Assembly (NCBI RefSeq): GCF_016097555.1
Contig: NC_054706.1
Span: 50,113,513 to 50,177,512, forward strand
DNA from: Gigantopelta aegis
Lineage: Eukaryota; Mollusca; Gastropoda; Neomphalida; Peltospiridae
Direction of reading: 5' to 3'
Length of the DNA: 64,000 nucleotides
The position numbers and the translations under genes are program-made. The notes beneath the pieces were generated by a model. It was not told the DNA's origin, made no database searches, and worked only from the letters and a program-made list of their open reading frames with translations. Below, piece after piece: positions 1 to 11,165 of the stretch; the stretch's first letter is position 1; each line of letters opens with the position of its first letter.

Positions 1-689
1 CCAGAGAGTACTGCGGGTCAAATCATCACCCAGTCACATGACTTTCTAACAAACGTATTGAAACAAACAAAAATTAAATAGTCGGCTATGATCATTGATT
101 ACTTTACTATATTGTGTACATATATAAATAACAGATGTATATTCATTAACCTCTGGCTGAAATAAAACAATTCAAATGAAGTTTTATTTGATTTTTTTTT
201 TTTAAAGATAAAAAAATAAAAATAATAATAATAGACATAGAAAAGAAGATTTGTTTTGTAAACGAGACGTAAGCCTATACCTACATACCTATTATAATAT
301 TAATTATCATTTGTTTTCCGTCTTTTTATTATTCCGTCTACTTTTGAATTGTTTTTTATCTAAATTTCATTTCTTTTTTAAAGAAAGTAGAAAGTTACAC
401 GCTTGCCACATTAGGGACCTCACTTTGTAGGCTAACAGTTATGAACTAACTGAGGCAATTGTACCGACTTCGCTGATTTCCGTTGCGAGTTAAGAAGCCA
501 CTATTTAATTCAATTCCATTTTTCCCCATAACTATACGAGTTAGCCTTATTAGACGTTGTGATCTATTACGTTACCAAAGTGGACTGTTTCTAATTAATA
601 ATAAATTAAATAGGCAAAAACGTTTGATCGAATTGGTCCGTTTTTGAAGATGTCTATCAAATCAGTGTTTTCTGATTTGTATAGCAAAG
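1..689. other. AT-rich stretch, no gene recognised
   Basis: Only short AT-rich runs and no open frame with coding character on either strand. It ends at the target-site duplication of the LINE that follows. Confidence 0.5.
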
Positions 690-701
690 ATAAGTACCAG
701 T

Positions 702-1031
702 CTTTTTTCTTCTTTTTTCTAAACCTTTATTACCCCCAGATCACTGGCGATGTCAAGGTTGGGGTGCCTTGAATCATCGTCTTACAATATACAACACTAA
801 TAAAATTATAACATGATTATGTGTACCTGTATAACGGTAAGCTAAAGGTTTTATATTTCATATTATGTATATAAACAATATGTGATATGTATGGGAGTTA
901 TATTCATTACATTTCTTGCCATATACTGCACAACCGTATTCATATACATACACATACATACATACATACATACATACGTATTTTTAAATGATCTGAGAGT
1001 CAAGAATGATAAGTGGAACGAGCTTGCATTG

Positions 1032-1100
<69 letters not shown>

Positions 1101-3372
1101 GAACATAAAAAAAAGGTTTATCGACCCCCAAAAGGTTTTGTTGTTGTTGTTGTTGTTGTTTGGGTTTTTTAACTGTTTTAAGTGGGTGTCTAATGTAGTA
1201 CCTGTTTTGATCTCAAACCAATTGTTGAAGTTTACCCACAACTGTCTTGTGTGATAACGAGTGAACAATAAATGCTCTAACGGTTCCGCTTCATTCGAAC
1301 AAAAAGTACATAGATTATCTGCTAGTATGCCACATTTATTCAGGTAAGTATTCGTGGTTAATATACGGTGTATAACTGAAACTTTTGCGTCTTAGTGTCG
1401 ATGGTGGTTTTTTGTATACGTTCAAAGCATTGTGATAACATGGTTTCGGTGATTGTGGTGTTGAGTTTTTGGGACCATTTGTGACAAATGTTTTCTAAAG
1501 AACATTGAATACGTGTAATATAGCTATTGTATATAATTTTATTATCATTAGTGTTTAGTATTTTTGTTATTAATGGATCACTTTCAGCTATTTCCATATT
1601 TAATCTATGACCTTTTATTCTACAAAGCCAATATTTTGGAATATAATTAATTAGTCTAAAATATAATAAATAATTGCCATTTAGGTTGAATTGTTGTTGT
1701 ACCGAATTAAATCGTTTAACTTCACCATTTGCATTTTATTTGTTTCAAGCCTTGATTGTGCCAATGTAGAAATAGTTTTATATGTTTAGGCGGAATAAAA
1801 TTGAGAAACGATTCATTTATAAATTGCTTTACACTTTCAATTTCGTTTGATCTAATTAATGCATAATAAGTAATTACATCTTTCCAAAATACATTTGAAA
1901 TACATTTTGCGGTTTTAAGTAGTTGGTTTTTGTGAAAGCTGAAAATAGTTTTACTTCCAAAGTTAGTTAATATAGTTTTTGTAAGACTCTGCCACAAACC
2001 ATCTGATGTGAGTAGTCGCTTTATCCATTTTACTTTTAGATATCTGCAGAATGACATGACATCAATCATTTTAAGTCCACCATTTTTATAGTCATTCATA
2101 AGCATTGTTCTTTTACTTTTATCGTTTACCATACCAGATAAATTTATAAAACACTGTATTTAATCTTTTGAAAAATGTTTTATCTGGATCAGGTAGGACT
2201 GTGAATAAGTGAGTGAAAAGTGGTAGAATCTGAGATTTTATTATAGTAATTTTACCGTTAATAGTTAGCGATCTATTTCACTATGTGAATAATATTTTAC
2301 GTGCTCTGGTCATTTGTTTTTCGAAATTAAGGAAAGGCATTTCATTGCTGTAGAAAAAATGATACCGAGAATTTTGTATGGCTCTTTTGACCAAGGTAGT
2401 GGTATGTGTGGGCAAAGTTTTTCAGTTGATCCTATTTTGGAGCCGATCCACATTGCAACACATTTGTCTAAATTAATTTTAAGACCAGAACATATTTGAA
2501 AATTTTAAATTATTTAAATAATTTTAATAACGTTCTTTCTGATCCGTCTAAAGTAAAATTCGTATCATCTGCATATTGAAATATGCAATATTCGATGTTA
2601 TTAATTTTTATACCTCTGATATTGCAAGAAAAAGTAGCTCGACACATAAAATGAACAAGTACGGTGAAATCGGGTCCCCTTGTCTACATCCCCGTTCACA
2701 CTTAAAGAAATTTGACAACTATCTTTTTCAATTTCTGATAATTTTATATCAGTATCTAGAAAATTGTTTTTAATTTGTTTCGATTATTTATTGTAATTAT
2801 TAGAATATAATTTTTTAAAGAATATAGGGGAATCCGAGTTTGGACCATATAAATTAACTAATGACAATTGATATTTTTCTATAGTGATGTCCATAATAAT
2901 ATAACGACCATTTTTATCACATATAAGATGAGTCACTGTATATTCAAAATTATTCTTAAAAAGTATCATAACACCAGCGCTATTTGAGCTTTTGTGGGGA
3001 AAATAGCATTTATAACCCCATTCTGCAGCCCAACGTTTCTCGTCTTTTTTTTTGAGCTATGTGTCTCCTGCAAAAAAACTAATGAACACTTTTTACTACG
3101 TAAAAAATTGAAAATATTTTGTCTTTTGTGATCAGATTGAAGACCTTTCACATTCAGCGAGAAAATAGTTATGTTTTTGCCGTTGGTTAGATTTTTTAAA
3201 GTTGTAAATGTACGACTTATTTACCTTGAAAGAGTGAAATAAAGAGGCGGCATTAAAATTAAGTGTTTTCAACCCGAGAAACAAGTCCATCGAATTAGTC
3301 AAGTAGAGAATAGGTATTTGAAAGAGAAAAATTATAAACGAAAGTAAATATCTGGGTAAGATGGCTGGAATC
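702..3372 (-). mobile_element. L1/Tx1-like LINE copy, internally deleted, with 12-bp target duplication
   Basis: The minus strand shows LINE ORF2 pieces in order. An endonuclease start lies at about 3151-2784 (LQSDHKRQNIFNFLRSKK, VFLQETHSS, LYGPNSDSP). A reverse-transcriptase piece at about 2750-2520 has [15 protein letters not shown] and a YADD-type motif. A C-terminal part at 2132-1722 has NGGLKMIDVMSFCRYLK, and a zinc-finger-like end at about 1340-984 has CTFC followed by an H-containing stretch. The endonuclease end and the front of the reverse transcriptase are missing between about 2784 and 2750, and several frame changes follow, so the copy is dead. The flanks carry a direct repeat ATAAGTACCAGT at 690-701 and 3373-3384, and the 3' end has an A-rich tail, as expected for retroposition. 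The clade call is by motif resemblance only. Confidence 0.85.
1035..1093. repeat. (GA)n microsatellite within the LINE
   Basis: About 29 GA dinucleotides interrupt the 3' part of the LINE. A CATA-type tetranucleotide run lies nearby at 945-977. Confidence 0.95.
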
Positions 3373-3452
3373 ATAAGTACCAGTTTTACAGTAGACTAAA
3401 AGGTTGCATGGACGCTACTGTTCACATCACTTTTTTTTCTTCTTTTTTTTTT

Positions 3453-3469
3453 GGGGGGGGGGGGGGGGG
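3453..3469. repeat. G17 homopolymer after a T-rich run
   Basis: Seventeen G in a row directly after a poly-T stretch. It is one of at least seven such long G or C tracts in the window. Confidence 0.9.
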
Positions 3470-3536
3470 AGTATTACAAAACGGGTCTTTCTATCAGCTA
3501 CATATGGTAAATAGCGTCAATCAATATATAGAGGCT

Positions 3537-3666
3537 ATTTCATGGGGGTTTTCGAATACGATTTTTATGTCAACGAGTGATGCATGAAAACCATATTACA
3601 CTAAATATGGTTTTCACACATCACTCGTTGACATAAAAATCGTATTCGGAAAAACACCATGAAATG
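3537..3666. repeat. Foldback (palindromic) element, ~60-bp arms
   Basis: Two nearly identical inverted arms flank a loop of only a few bases around 3598-3604. For example, CGATTTTTATGTCAACGAGT on the left is matched by ACTCGTTGACATAAAAATCG on the right. The transcript would form a long hairpin. The outer borders carry ATTTCATGG and its complement. This looks like a MITE-type or foldback repeat, with no target duplication identified. Confidence 0.8.
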
Positions 3667-4883
3667 GTCTATTTATTATATACATATTTCCTAATTTTGA
3701 CAATATCTTTCACTCTTTGGTAATATCTTTCACTTATCCTATCGAAAACACGTAACGTCATGATATATTTCTTCCTATGGAACTTTGCCAGAAAATTTAC
3801 TTTACCATAGACTTTTAAAAAGAAATTTGATTAAAATTTATCTTTATTAACATTTATTTAACAATACTGCGGTGCAAACATACCTGACAAAGCGATCCTC
3901 TAAAAATTCCCACAAAAACAAAACGAGTCGAACGCCGTTAAATTCTTACACTTACACTCGATGACACTACATTGTGTCATCATTATTTAGTTTCGTATTC
4001 AGTTTGTTTTATATATTTTATCGTAATTGCACTTCGTATCCCGTTTTTATAGGTACAGTTGTTTAAATTACATTTTTTATTTTTCAAATACGACCAGATG
4101 CATTGGTAATCATCAAATTTAAATACGAAGAACAGAGACAAAGGGAGATCATTTAATCATGCACTTTTACAAAAAAGTAAATACGACTTATATATTTTCA
4201 CTGTAGCTAAAATACAGTGAAAATATGACTTTTTACAGGATATGACTTTTATGGTTTTCGTAAATCTATATATTTCATTGCTAAGTATATAATAAACAAA
4301 ATTACTTTACGTGCGCTGTTTGTTAAGTGTAACGTGCGTTATTTTTCACATTCTCCAGATTGAAATTACGTGCGCTGTACCAGCGCGATCGCATTCGCAC
4401 ACCTTAAAAGACAACGTTTAATAATGGAAGCAATCACGACTTTGCCTATAACGTTCTTTCGACTCTACCTTGTATAGACATGCGATTTTGATCAAGGAAT
4501 ACGGTTTTTTTTTTTATTAAGATACACTTTACGGCAATCTGAGGTGGTCCAGAGGTGCTTATTTCTTTTCGTTCTTATCTCGATGAATTGAAAAAAATTA
4601 AGCCACACCAGCAGCTAGATGACATGGCGTCGCTTATCAAAATTACGTCATTTACTAAATGACGTCACTTACAAAAATATCACCTGATTCAAATAATAGT
4701 GAATGAACGTTTGCATTCTTACGCGACATAAGTATCAATGAAGTTTACACAAACAATACTACAGGCATATTTAAAGCTAAACAAAATAAATTCAGTTATG
4801 TATTGTTAAAGTATGCATATAAATTTAATTATAAGATTTGACCGCAATTATTTTTTGGTTCATGCAAGTATGAACCGAAAAAA
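3667..4883. other. Unassigned AT-rich DNA with a small hairpin
   Basis: No gene recognised. A short perfect inverted repeat sits at 4193-4225 (TATTTTCACTGTA and its complement, 7-base loop). The motif TTACGTGCGCTGT occurs twice, near 4307 and 4367. Confidence 0.4.
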
Positions 4884-4941
4884 CGATGTGCACACTTTTG
4901 TACGGGGACCCTCTACGCGGAGTCATACAGTGTGCACATCG
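4884..4941. repeat. 13-bp perfect inverted repeat with GC-rich loop
   Basis: CGATGTGCACACT at 4884-4896 is matched by AGTGTGCACATCG at 4929-4941 around a 32-base loop. The function is unknown. It could be a foldback remnant or a structured RNA. Confidence 0.6.
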
Positions 4942-5039
4942 AATTGCAGTCAGTTCTTAAATGATTCACCGTTCTTGATGAATGTCACGGTAAACAACAG
5001 TCCACAAATGGTTAGCAATTCGGCAACAACTCATTAAAC

Positions 5040-6060
5040 CATTAAAGGTAGACTAAACTCCAACAAGAGCCTTATGTGTTGGAAAGATGCATACCCGGAC
5101 CACCAACACACATACTGACACTTTAACAAATGAAAAACGCGTTAATTTTAGAATTAACAAAAAAACATGATTATTCCTGCTAACTGGGGGCAGCCATTTT
5201 GTTTCGTTTTTGTGACGTCCGGTGGTATAGCTTGGGGCGTCCAACTTCTCTATTATGCACAGTGTAAACAAACGCTCTAATTTACGACAAGGCGCTTCGT
5301 TTTCATCAACCTGACTTGTAAAACAACATAAATGACTTGATAGTATAATAAACTATTTAACTAAATATATTTCAATTTGCATGAATATAACGAAATGGAG
5401 TTATAGTATTTTTTCTTTTAAAAAATCCAAAGGAAAAATGCATATTATTAGGCCTATTGGTAGGATACGTTCGAGCAAAAACGACCACTCACGATAACCA
5501 AGTGATAATTTTCTTTTCTTTGGGATTACGTAATTGGTCAGTTTTGTGATTTTAGATGGGAAAGTCTACTAAATTAAGGGTTTTACAGAATTACGATTTG
5601 AGGTTATCACACAATACCCTGTGATCTTGATAAAAGAGGCACGTCTTTTTAGTGTGTCTAGACACAGTGTCTGGGGACCGTCTAAATATACACCTGCCAA
5701 TCAAGAACCACAGGTACAGGCCTTGTAAAGAAAATACCAATTAACCAAGAAAACACTCCCGACTATTATTTCAGTACGTGGGTTAATTTATATACAAAAC
5801 ATAATACAGTTATTTCAAAACTTGACAATGGTGGTTTATTTTGTATTGAAAAATAAACCACATATACAAGTTGCTGTGTTACTGGGATGGATATCATTAC
5901 AGAACATTACGATGCATCTGCAAAAATCAGGTATGTTCTGTTTCCTCAGTTCGAAGACTAATTCCTGACGTGACACGTTAGGTATTACGTAACCACCAGC
6001 TCGCCAGAGGGCGTATTCACTGGGATGGTACAAAATGGCTGCGCCCGTTATATATAATAG
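5040..6060. other. Unidentified block, probably an interspersed element
   Basis: No gene recognised. The block includes a minus-strand open stretch at 6033-5836 (WRAGGYVIPNVSRQELVF) that looks less random than its surroundings, next to a 'GCAGCCATTTTG'-like motif seen twice, once per strand (about 5190 and 6035). It may be a repeat with conserved sequence rather than a host gene. Borders are approximate. Confidence 0.3.
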
Positions 6061-6402
6061 CCGTCACATTTAACCGTTTTATTAATTAACTATACGATTA
6101 TACTTGTTGATATTAAGCAAGTCACAGAGAATTGCAGAACACAAACACTGTGATTGGCTTTACTTTGATAGTTTCGGGGGTTGTTGATGAAGTGTTATCC
6201 TTTTTCTGGAGTGTTGTTCCTTTGACAAATAATACTTGTGTTAACAACGTAATTATTATATATGATTTATGTAAACGTATAATAGTTCAATTCTATTTCA
6301 GATCATAACTATTGTAAATCATATATTTGTCCTATGTTTAGCTAATTTTCAGATCAGAAATGCGAAGATGAAAAGGACTTTCGTTGTATATGTTTATTAC
6401 TA

Positions 6403-6440
6403 CACATACACATACACACACGCACACGCACGCACGCACG

Positions 6441-6518
<78 letters not shown>
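6403..6518. repeat. Compound (CA)n-(GA)n microsatellite
   Basis: A CA-rich run changes into about 33 GA units and then GGGA-type repeats up to about 6550. It lies about 170 bp beyond the stop codon of the pyruvyltransferase exon, so it may be in the 3' UTR or just past it. Open frames over it on both strands are artefacts of the repeat. Confidence 0.95.
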
Positions 6519-6522
<4 letters not shown>

Positions 6523-6685
6523 ACGGAGGGAGGGAGGGAGAGGGAGAAAGAAATAGAGAGATAAGAGAAGAAAATGAAGAAAACACAAAATTTGAATACA
6601 GAAATGGACTGCTAAGACTGATTGATACAAGACGTCTTTTACCGAAGAAACATATCTTTTAAAATCTACTTAGCAACATGTATGT

Positions 6686-8118
6686 TCAGTCAAAATGGTC
6701 TTTTGTTCCAAAAAAGTCTTTCACGTCCATTATGGGAGCAATAGACGGCAACTCATCTTTGTATTTTTCCAGTAAAATCAAGGCAAGTTTAACGGCCTTT
6801 GAACTATCGTCCGTTATGAACACATTCTCAAGACTTCTTGTCCATGTGTTATGGAAGGAAGAAAGCTTTTTGTTCTGGTTATCAATCAACACGTGGGGTA
6901 TGTTCAACAGAGTGCTTAAAATGTGTCCGTGGAGACGATCGGTGATCACCACTCGTCCTCGTTGAAGAAACACGAAACCATTGTTCGCCACCAGGAAAAT
7001 AGTTTCCATGGTTGTTGAACCTTTGGTAGTTTTCCAGTCCAGCCAGTCAGATATTTTCACGGTTACATTATTTGGAAACAGCGTCGCTTTGGCTTTGGCT
7101 GAGTATTCGGGTGCCTCCGTATCATTTCGCTTCAGCCATATTACATCATACATAGGGGACATGGTTCGGCTAATGGAACCAATCTGAAATGCCATGTCTG
7201 GTGCCAGTGCTAAGTTAGTGCCGTTATTCCAGTATTTCAGAGCAAAATCCAGTGACTGCCTGTCCCTCAGCAGGATCGTGAGGTTTGCATTGCAGCAGTA
7301 TAGCTTCTTGCAGCGATCAAAGTGACCATCCTTGTACCGATTATCAGGAACGAATATGCTTTGGGGCATTATGAACATCTTGAAGCCATGAAACCTTCTT
7401 ATTAGACCTTCTCTGATGATATCATCCAGCTTGTAGGCTATCAAATTCCCGCCACCACGGAACAAGATAACCAGCTCGTTCTTGGAAAATTGGTTGCTCA
7501 GTTTTTGAGCATAATCTTGTACATTCTTTCTGGCACAATAAGAGTAGGTGCAGTAATGCACTACTTTGATTCCTAATCGTCGTAGTAAATAAACCTCGCC
7601 GGTACTGATTGCAGGATCACCTTTATTTTCAAAGGTGGCAACACTGAAGAGCATAGCGTACTTATACTTACCGATCATATCACCAAATAAATTAAAATGT
7701 ACCCTTTGAGCTTCGCGTATTATCTCAGTACTAGTTGGCAACATCGGAGCCAATACATTTGTGTTTTGTCTATGATCCGAAAGACGCCAATTTAGAAATT
7801 CCTTTATTTGACTCTTATTTCCGGCCAAATAACGTGCCTCTATGTCTGGAAGTAGTTGGCTTCGGTTCATTAATTTTAACGACTCTGGTCCAAAAGATCT
7901 GTCTTTAAAAGAGTCTCTTAAAAATTCGACAGAATTGTGTTGGAACATTTTGATCGATTGTATGTCTGTTGTATTTAGTAGATGGTCACTCGAAGCATAC
8001 TTCTGTATGTCTTTGAGACTCACACCCGTATTACCAACATACATAACCATTCCAGTTAACAACATGCCTAAAAATATCAATGTCAGCTGACGTCTGCAAT
8101 TCGGTGCTTTCAGTAAAT
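6686..8118 (-). CDS. Polysaccharide pyruvyl-transferase domain, terminal exon of a fusion gene
   Basis: PF04230-type enzyme, predicted to move pyruvate from phosphoenolpyruvate onto a sugar as a ketal in the Golgi lumen. Residues are numbered from the in-frame ATG at 8155. A membrane segment lies at 24-41 (LTLIFLGMLLTGMVMYVG). Family motifs are NKGDPAI (177-183), FRGGGNL (232-238), MPQS (263-266), RDRQS (297-301), APDMAF (318-323) and TDRLHGHI (405-412). The RLH triplet corresponds to catalytic residues of fission-yeast Pvg1. There are several N-X-S/T sites. I start the exon at 8118 because tttattttacag directly precedes it on the minus strand. The ATG at 8155 would then lie in the intron. 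The acceptor phase requires one base from an upstream exon, and the exon ending at 9678 supplies exactly that. Stop codon at 6688-6686. The domain call is strong; the acceptor substrate is unknown. Confidence 0.9.
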
Positions 8119-9677
8119 CTGTAAAATAAATCAATAAATATGCTACATATATCATAAATAGGTATCATATCCAACAATTTTATTTGTGATATTTTTCAGA
8201 TAACATACTTCAAGAATTTGATAACTTTGCAAACTACATGTTGATGAATGAGTCATGGCAAAAGGAGTTGCAATTATATAAAAACATATCAATATTTAAT
8301 ATTAACATTTATAGATGGGATCCAGAATTTTGTAAAAGGGGTTAAAACTAATTCTAAAAATGGCAATTTGTGTTTGTTGAAGGGAAATGAGTCGACCTCC
8401 AAGAGGGAGCGAGATTTGTACTGAATTGTGGGGGCATGTTCCCCAGCAAAATCTGAAACATAGATGCTCCGAGACGCATTTTCATGTTAGTGGTATATAA
8501 TGTAGATGATGAATTTGTTTTTTAAAGTACACTCATGTCACCTTAGTCTGCGCGGCACAAAGGTCTGTGCACGTTAATTACGTTACATTACGTCTTTAAA
8601 ACTAATGTTGGGGTATACTTGTAAACAAACAAACAAAAACTGGTAGATAACAATTAGATTGAAAAACAACAACTCTGAACTAATGCACTAAAACTATACT
8701 TTTGCCATCCTCGATCAACGTGTTTTTGTATCATCTATCAACACGTGTCTGTCAACGCTGTAATTATTAACCCTGTATATCAACCTACACACGTTTACAG
8801 AGAAGCTTCAATACATACCTTATTGTAATTTATGAATCTATAAAGGAAATGAATGTTTTATTTTATCTGTTAACGTAAACATCCAAGCATACTTTGGATT
8901 TCCCTCCGAGTGACACAATGCAAAATTGCTGCATACAGACGTTGAAGCTTGCACAGCATGGCCTATTGTAGCTATAGTCTGTTTCAAAAGTATCATTGAT
9001 TGTCCTATATGACTAACGAACACTATTTGTGCTCATTTACAGTTAATAACAGACAACTTTTGTTGAATAATAATCAAATTTTTGACATTGGCTTTTTTAT
9101 ATTGTCATTTTGTGTTGTCCAAACTAAGGAGCATGAAACACCATTTATATTTATCTCATTTGCATAATCAATTTTTTTCTGAAACAGACTATAGTAGGAA
9201 GTGTTTATTGTTTAGAACTTACACAAATCGGATACATTATTTGTTGCTGCTTATGTAAACATTAGCGACAGAAGTGGTTGTTTTAATGTTTGCTGCGCAG
9301 ACATATGTGCCGTCATGCAGGCCAGTAAATACAGGCGGGTCCCACTAAAAATGAGCTCATCACTTGAGTTTAAAAAACATTAAAATTAAAATAACTTTCA
9401 GTTGTAACACGTTTATTGTTCCATTGTACTGTGGCGGTGAAACAAATATTTTTAAAGAAATATTTAACATTAAAATATAACACAAATGCTTAGGTGCGCA
9501 GACTTAGGTGCCACCAGTGTACTCTTCATCACCTAGGAGTAGCCAACCACATGTCAATAAATCTATAACAAATGTAGTTCTCATCAACTGAAATATAAAA
9601 CAAACATACAATATTAAATAACAAAATCATATTTGTGATCAATGTCTTATTAAACTTCGTTTTATTTTAGGTCTTAC
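8119..9677 (-). other. Predicted phase-1 intron linking transporter and pyruvyltransferase exons
   Basis: On the minus strand the intron opens with CAG|GTAAGA at 9678/9677 and closes with tttattttacag|AT at 8119/8118. Both sites match consensus. The split codon is G+AT, giving Asp. No coding exon is evident inside, but a small TIR element is present at 8973-9193. Confidence 0.65.
8973..9193. mobile_element. Small TA-flanked TIR element (MITE)
   Basis: TATAGTCTGTTTCA at the left end is mirrored by TGAAACAGACTATA at the right end, 221 bp overall. The terminal TA fits a Tc1/mariner-type target duplication. No coding content. It sits inside the predicted fusion-gene intron. Confidence 0.6.
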
Positions 9678-10593
9678 CTGAACGTGCATGTTCTCTGTTT
9701 CTGTTATCAACGCCAACTCTTCCCTGTATGTATATTGTAAGTCCCAGTATGCTGATAGCCAAACCTGCAAAATTCCACGGTGTCGCATATCGTTGTCCAA
9801 ACACGTACATAAGAAGAACCACCGTGATTCGCTTGACCATGTTGATGATGCCGTGACTGACCACTGTCGTGTAGTGTATGAGGACCTTGGTCGACGTGAA
9901 GGAGTAGACAACGTGAAAGTAGCTTGACGTCAGCATCAAGCAGATAATCAGCGTCGTCGTGTGTTGCACGATTCCTCTCGATTCCATCACATACACAACA
10001 GCGGCAGCTGTTGCAGTGCACACTACAGCACTGCAGACGTACACGGCAGGCCGCAGTCGTATGGTTGTGGACGTGTTGCCTTCTGATTTGATGGCTACGT
10101 TTCTGATTGCTAGGATGATGTTGGAGGTACACGCCATTAGTACGCCCGTGGAGATCGATGACGTCTCAAAAGGGTTTCCGACGAAGACAACGGCTCCTGA
10201 GACGATCAGAGGCAGACTGATGAGAGTGGATCTGGAAAAAGATGTTTTGTGGACGATATGTTGAACTACAGCACTTGTGATGGGTTCCATCAGTTTGATG
10301 GCAAACGTGGAGGAAGCGTGCATGAATGCCATGCTGCAGTTTGTGGCAATGGTGGCGGCCATATGTGACAGAATTATCACGTAGAATATTTTGTCCCGTC
10401 GTCGAATATCCACTAGCCAGAAGCATGTCAGAACTTGTGAGAGAGTCAGAGAGATGGAGAGTAAAATACCTTGGCCTTCAAAGTTGGTGATGCCTTTATG
10501 TAGAAAGGCGTTTGCGCTTTGGTGGCACAGGAATGATGCCAGTGTCCATGTACAGAAGATAGCCAAACCCCTGATAACAGGAATCGCAGATCT
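9678..10593 (-). CDS. TPT/SLC35-like phosphate-ester transporter, internal exon of a fusion gene
   Basis: This is a 305-codon open exon encoding a drug/metabolite-superfamily transporter of the triose-phosphate-translocator type with about nine hydrophobic segments. Residues are counted from the TTG codon at 10566, nine residues into the exon. Family landmarks are FAIKLMEP (88-95), AIRNVAIK (153-160) and INMVKR (241-246). The lysine after RNV and the KR pair match positions that bind phosphate in plastid TPT structures. The exon starts after a pyrimidine tract and AAG at 10594. No in-frame ATG precedes TM1, so at least one 5' exon is missing. It ends at CAG|GTAAGA. Unspliced reading would stop four codons later (SGKT). 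The phase matches the pyruvyltransferase exon. Phosphoenolpyruvate is the inferred substrate; another phosphorylated metabolite or a nucleotide sugar is possible. Confidence 0.85.
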
Positions 10594-10956
10594 CTTAAGA
10601 AGAAAAAAAACATTAAAAGAAATTCATTGTCTGACAGGCAAATATGGCATGGTTTCAAAGGCATACTTTAAGACTTCTGACGGCAATGGGAACAGTGGTC
10701 ATCACGGCTACGGTAACACATTGCGTGCTTAGGTCTATGTTACGATTGTTTGGCTATGTCCTTTTATCATAAACTATAAGACTGACATCAAGAAACTTAT
10801 TTTGTTTAAATAAACTTTAAAAATGTATGGCAGGCAAAGCATTTAATTATTTGAATCACTTATAATATTCTGTTGCTTATTACAATACAGTTTAAAGTAA
10901 ATTTAAGATTTTAAAACTATATCTGATTTACAACCACTGGATGATAACATGAAAAA
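10594..10956. other. Upstream intron sequence of the transporter gene
   Basis: It carries the minus-strand pyrimidine tract and acceptor of the exon at 10593. No first coding exon with a start codon in the right phase was found here, so the start lies further upstream and was not identified. Confidence 0.4.
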
Positions 10957-10984
10957 TCCTGAGTTTGATGTTTCTGACTAACGG

Positions 10985-11165
10985 TTTGTTTTTATTTTGT
11001 TTTTTGTTGTTGTTGGGGTTTTTTGTGGGGGTTTTTGTGTTGTTGTTTTGTTTGTTTTTTTGTTGTTGTTTGTTGTGGGGGTTTTTGTGTGTTTTTTGTG
11101 TGTGGTTTTTTTTTTTTGGGGGGGAGGGGTGTTTCTTTTTTGGTTTTGGGGTTTTTTTGGTTGGT
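10985..11165. repeat. T/G-rich low-complexity tract
   Basis: A long TTTTG/TTGGGG-type run whose counterpart in unit 2 lies at about 13430-13530. The open frames across it are low-complexity artefacts. Confidence 0.85.

Noticed and set aside
882-1172. Open frame with (RE)n and (V)n runs
   Set aside because: It is the translation of the GA microsatellite and a GTT run within the LINE copy, not a gene.
6338-6662. Several overlapping open frames on both strands
   Set aside because: They are all produced by the CA/GA microsatellite.
8119-8155. ATG at 8155 as start of a separate pyruvyltransferase gene
   Set aside because: Possible, but a strong acceptor (tttattttacag) lies between it and the conserved part, and the 12 residues it would add look like intron translation. 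Kept as the alternative to the fusion.
10446-10664. MPLKPCHICLSDNEFLL frame as first exon of the transporter
   Set aside because: It is in a different frame from the transporter and runs across the acceptor pyrimidine tract.
9639-10732. Plus-strand and shifted minus-strand frames over the transporter exon
   Set aside because: They are shadows of the transporter frame. They lack hydrophobic periodicity and the family motifs.
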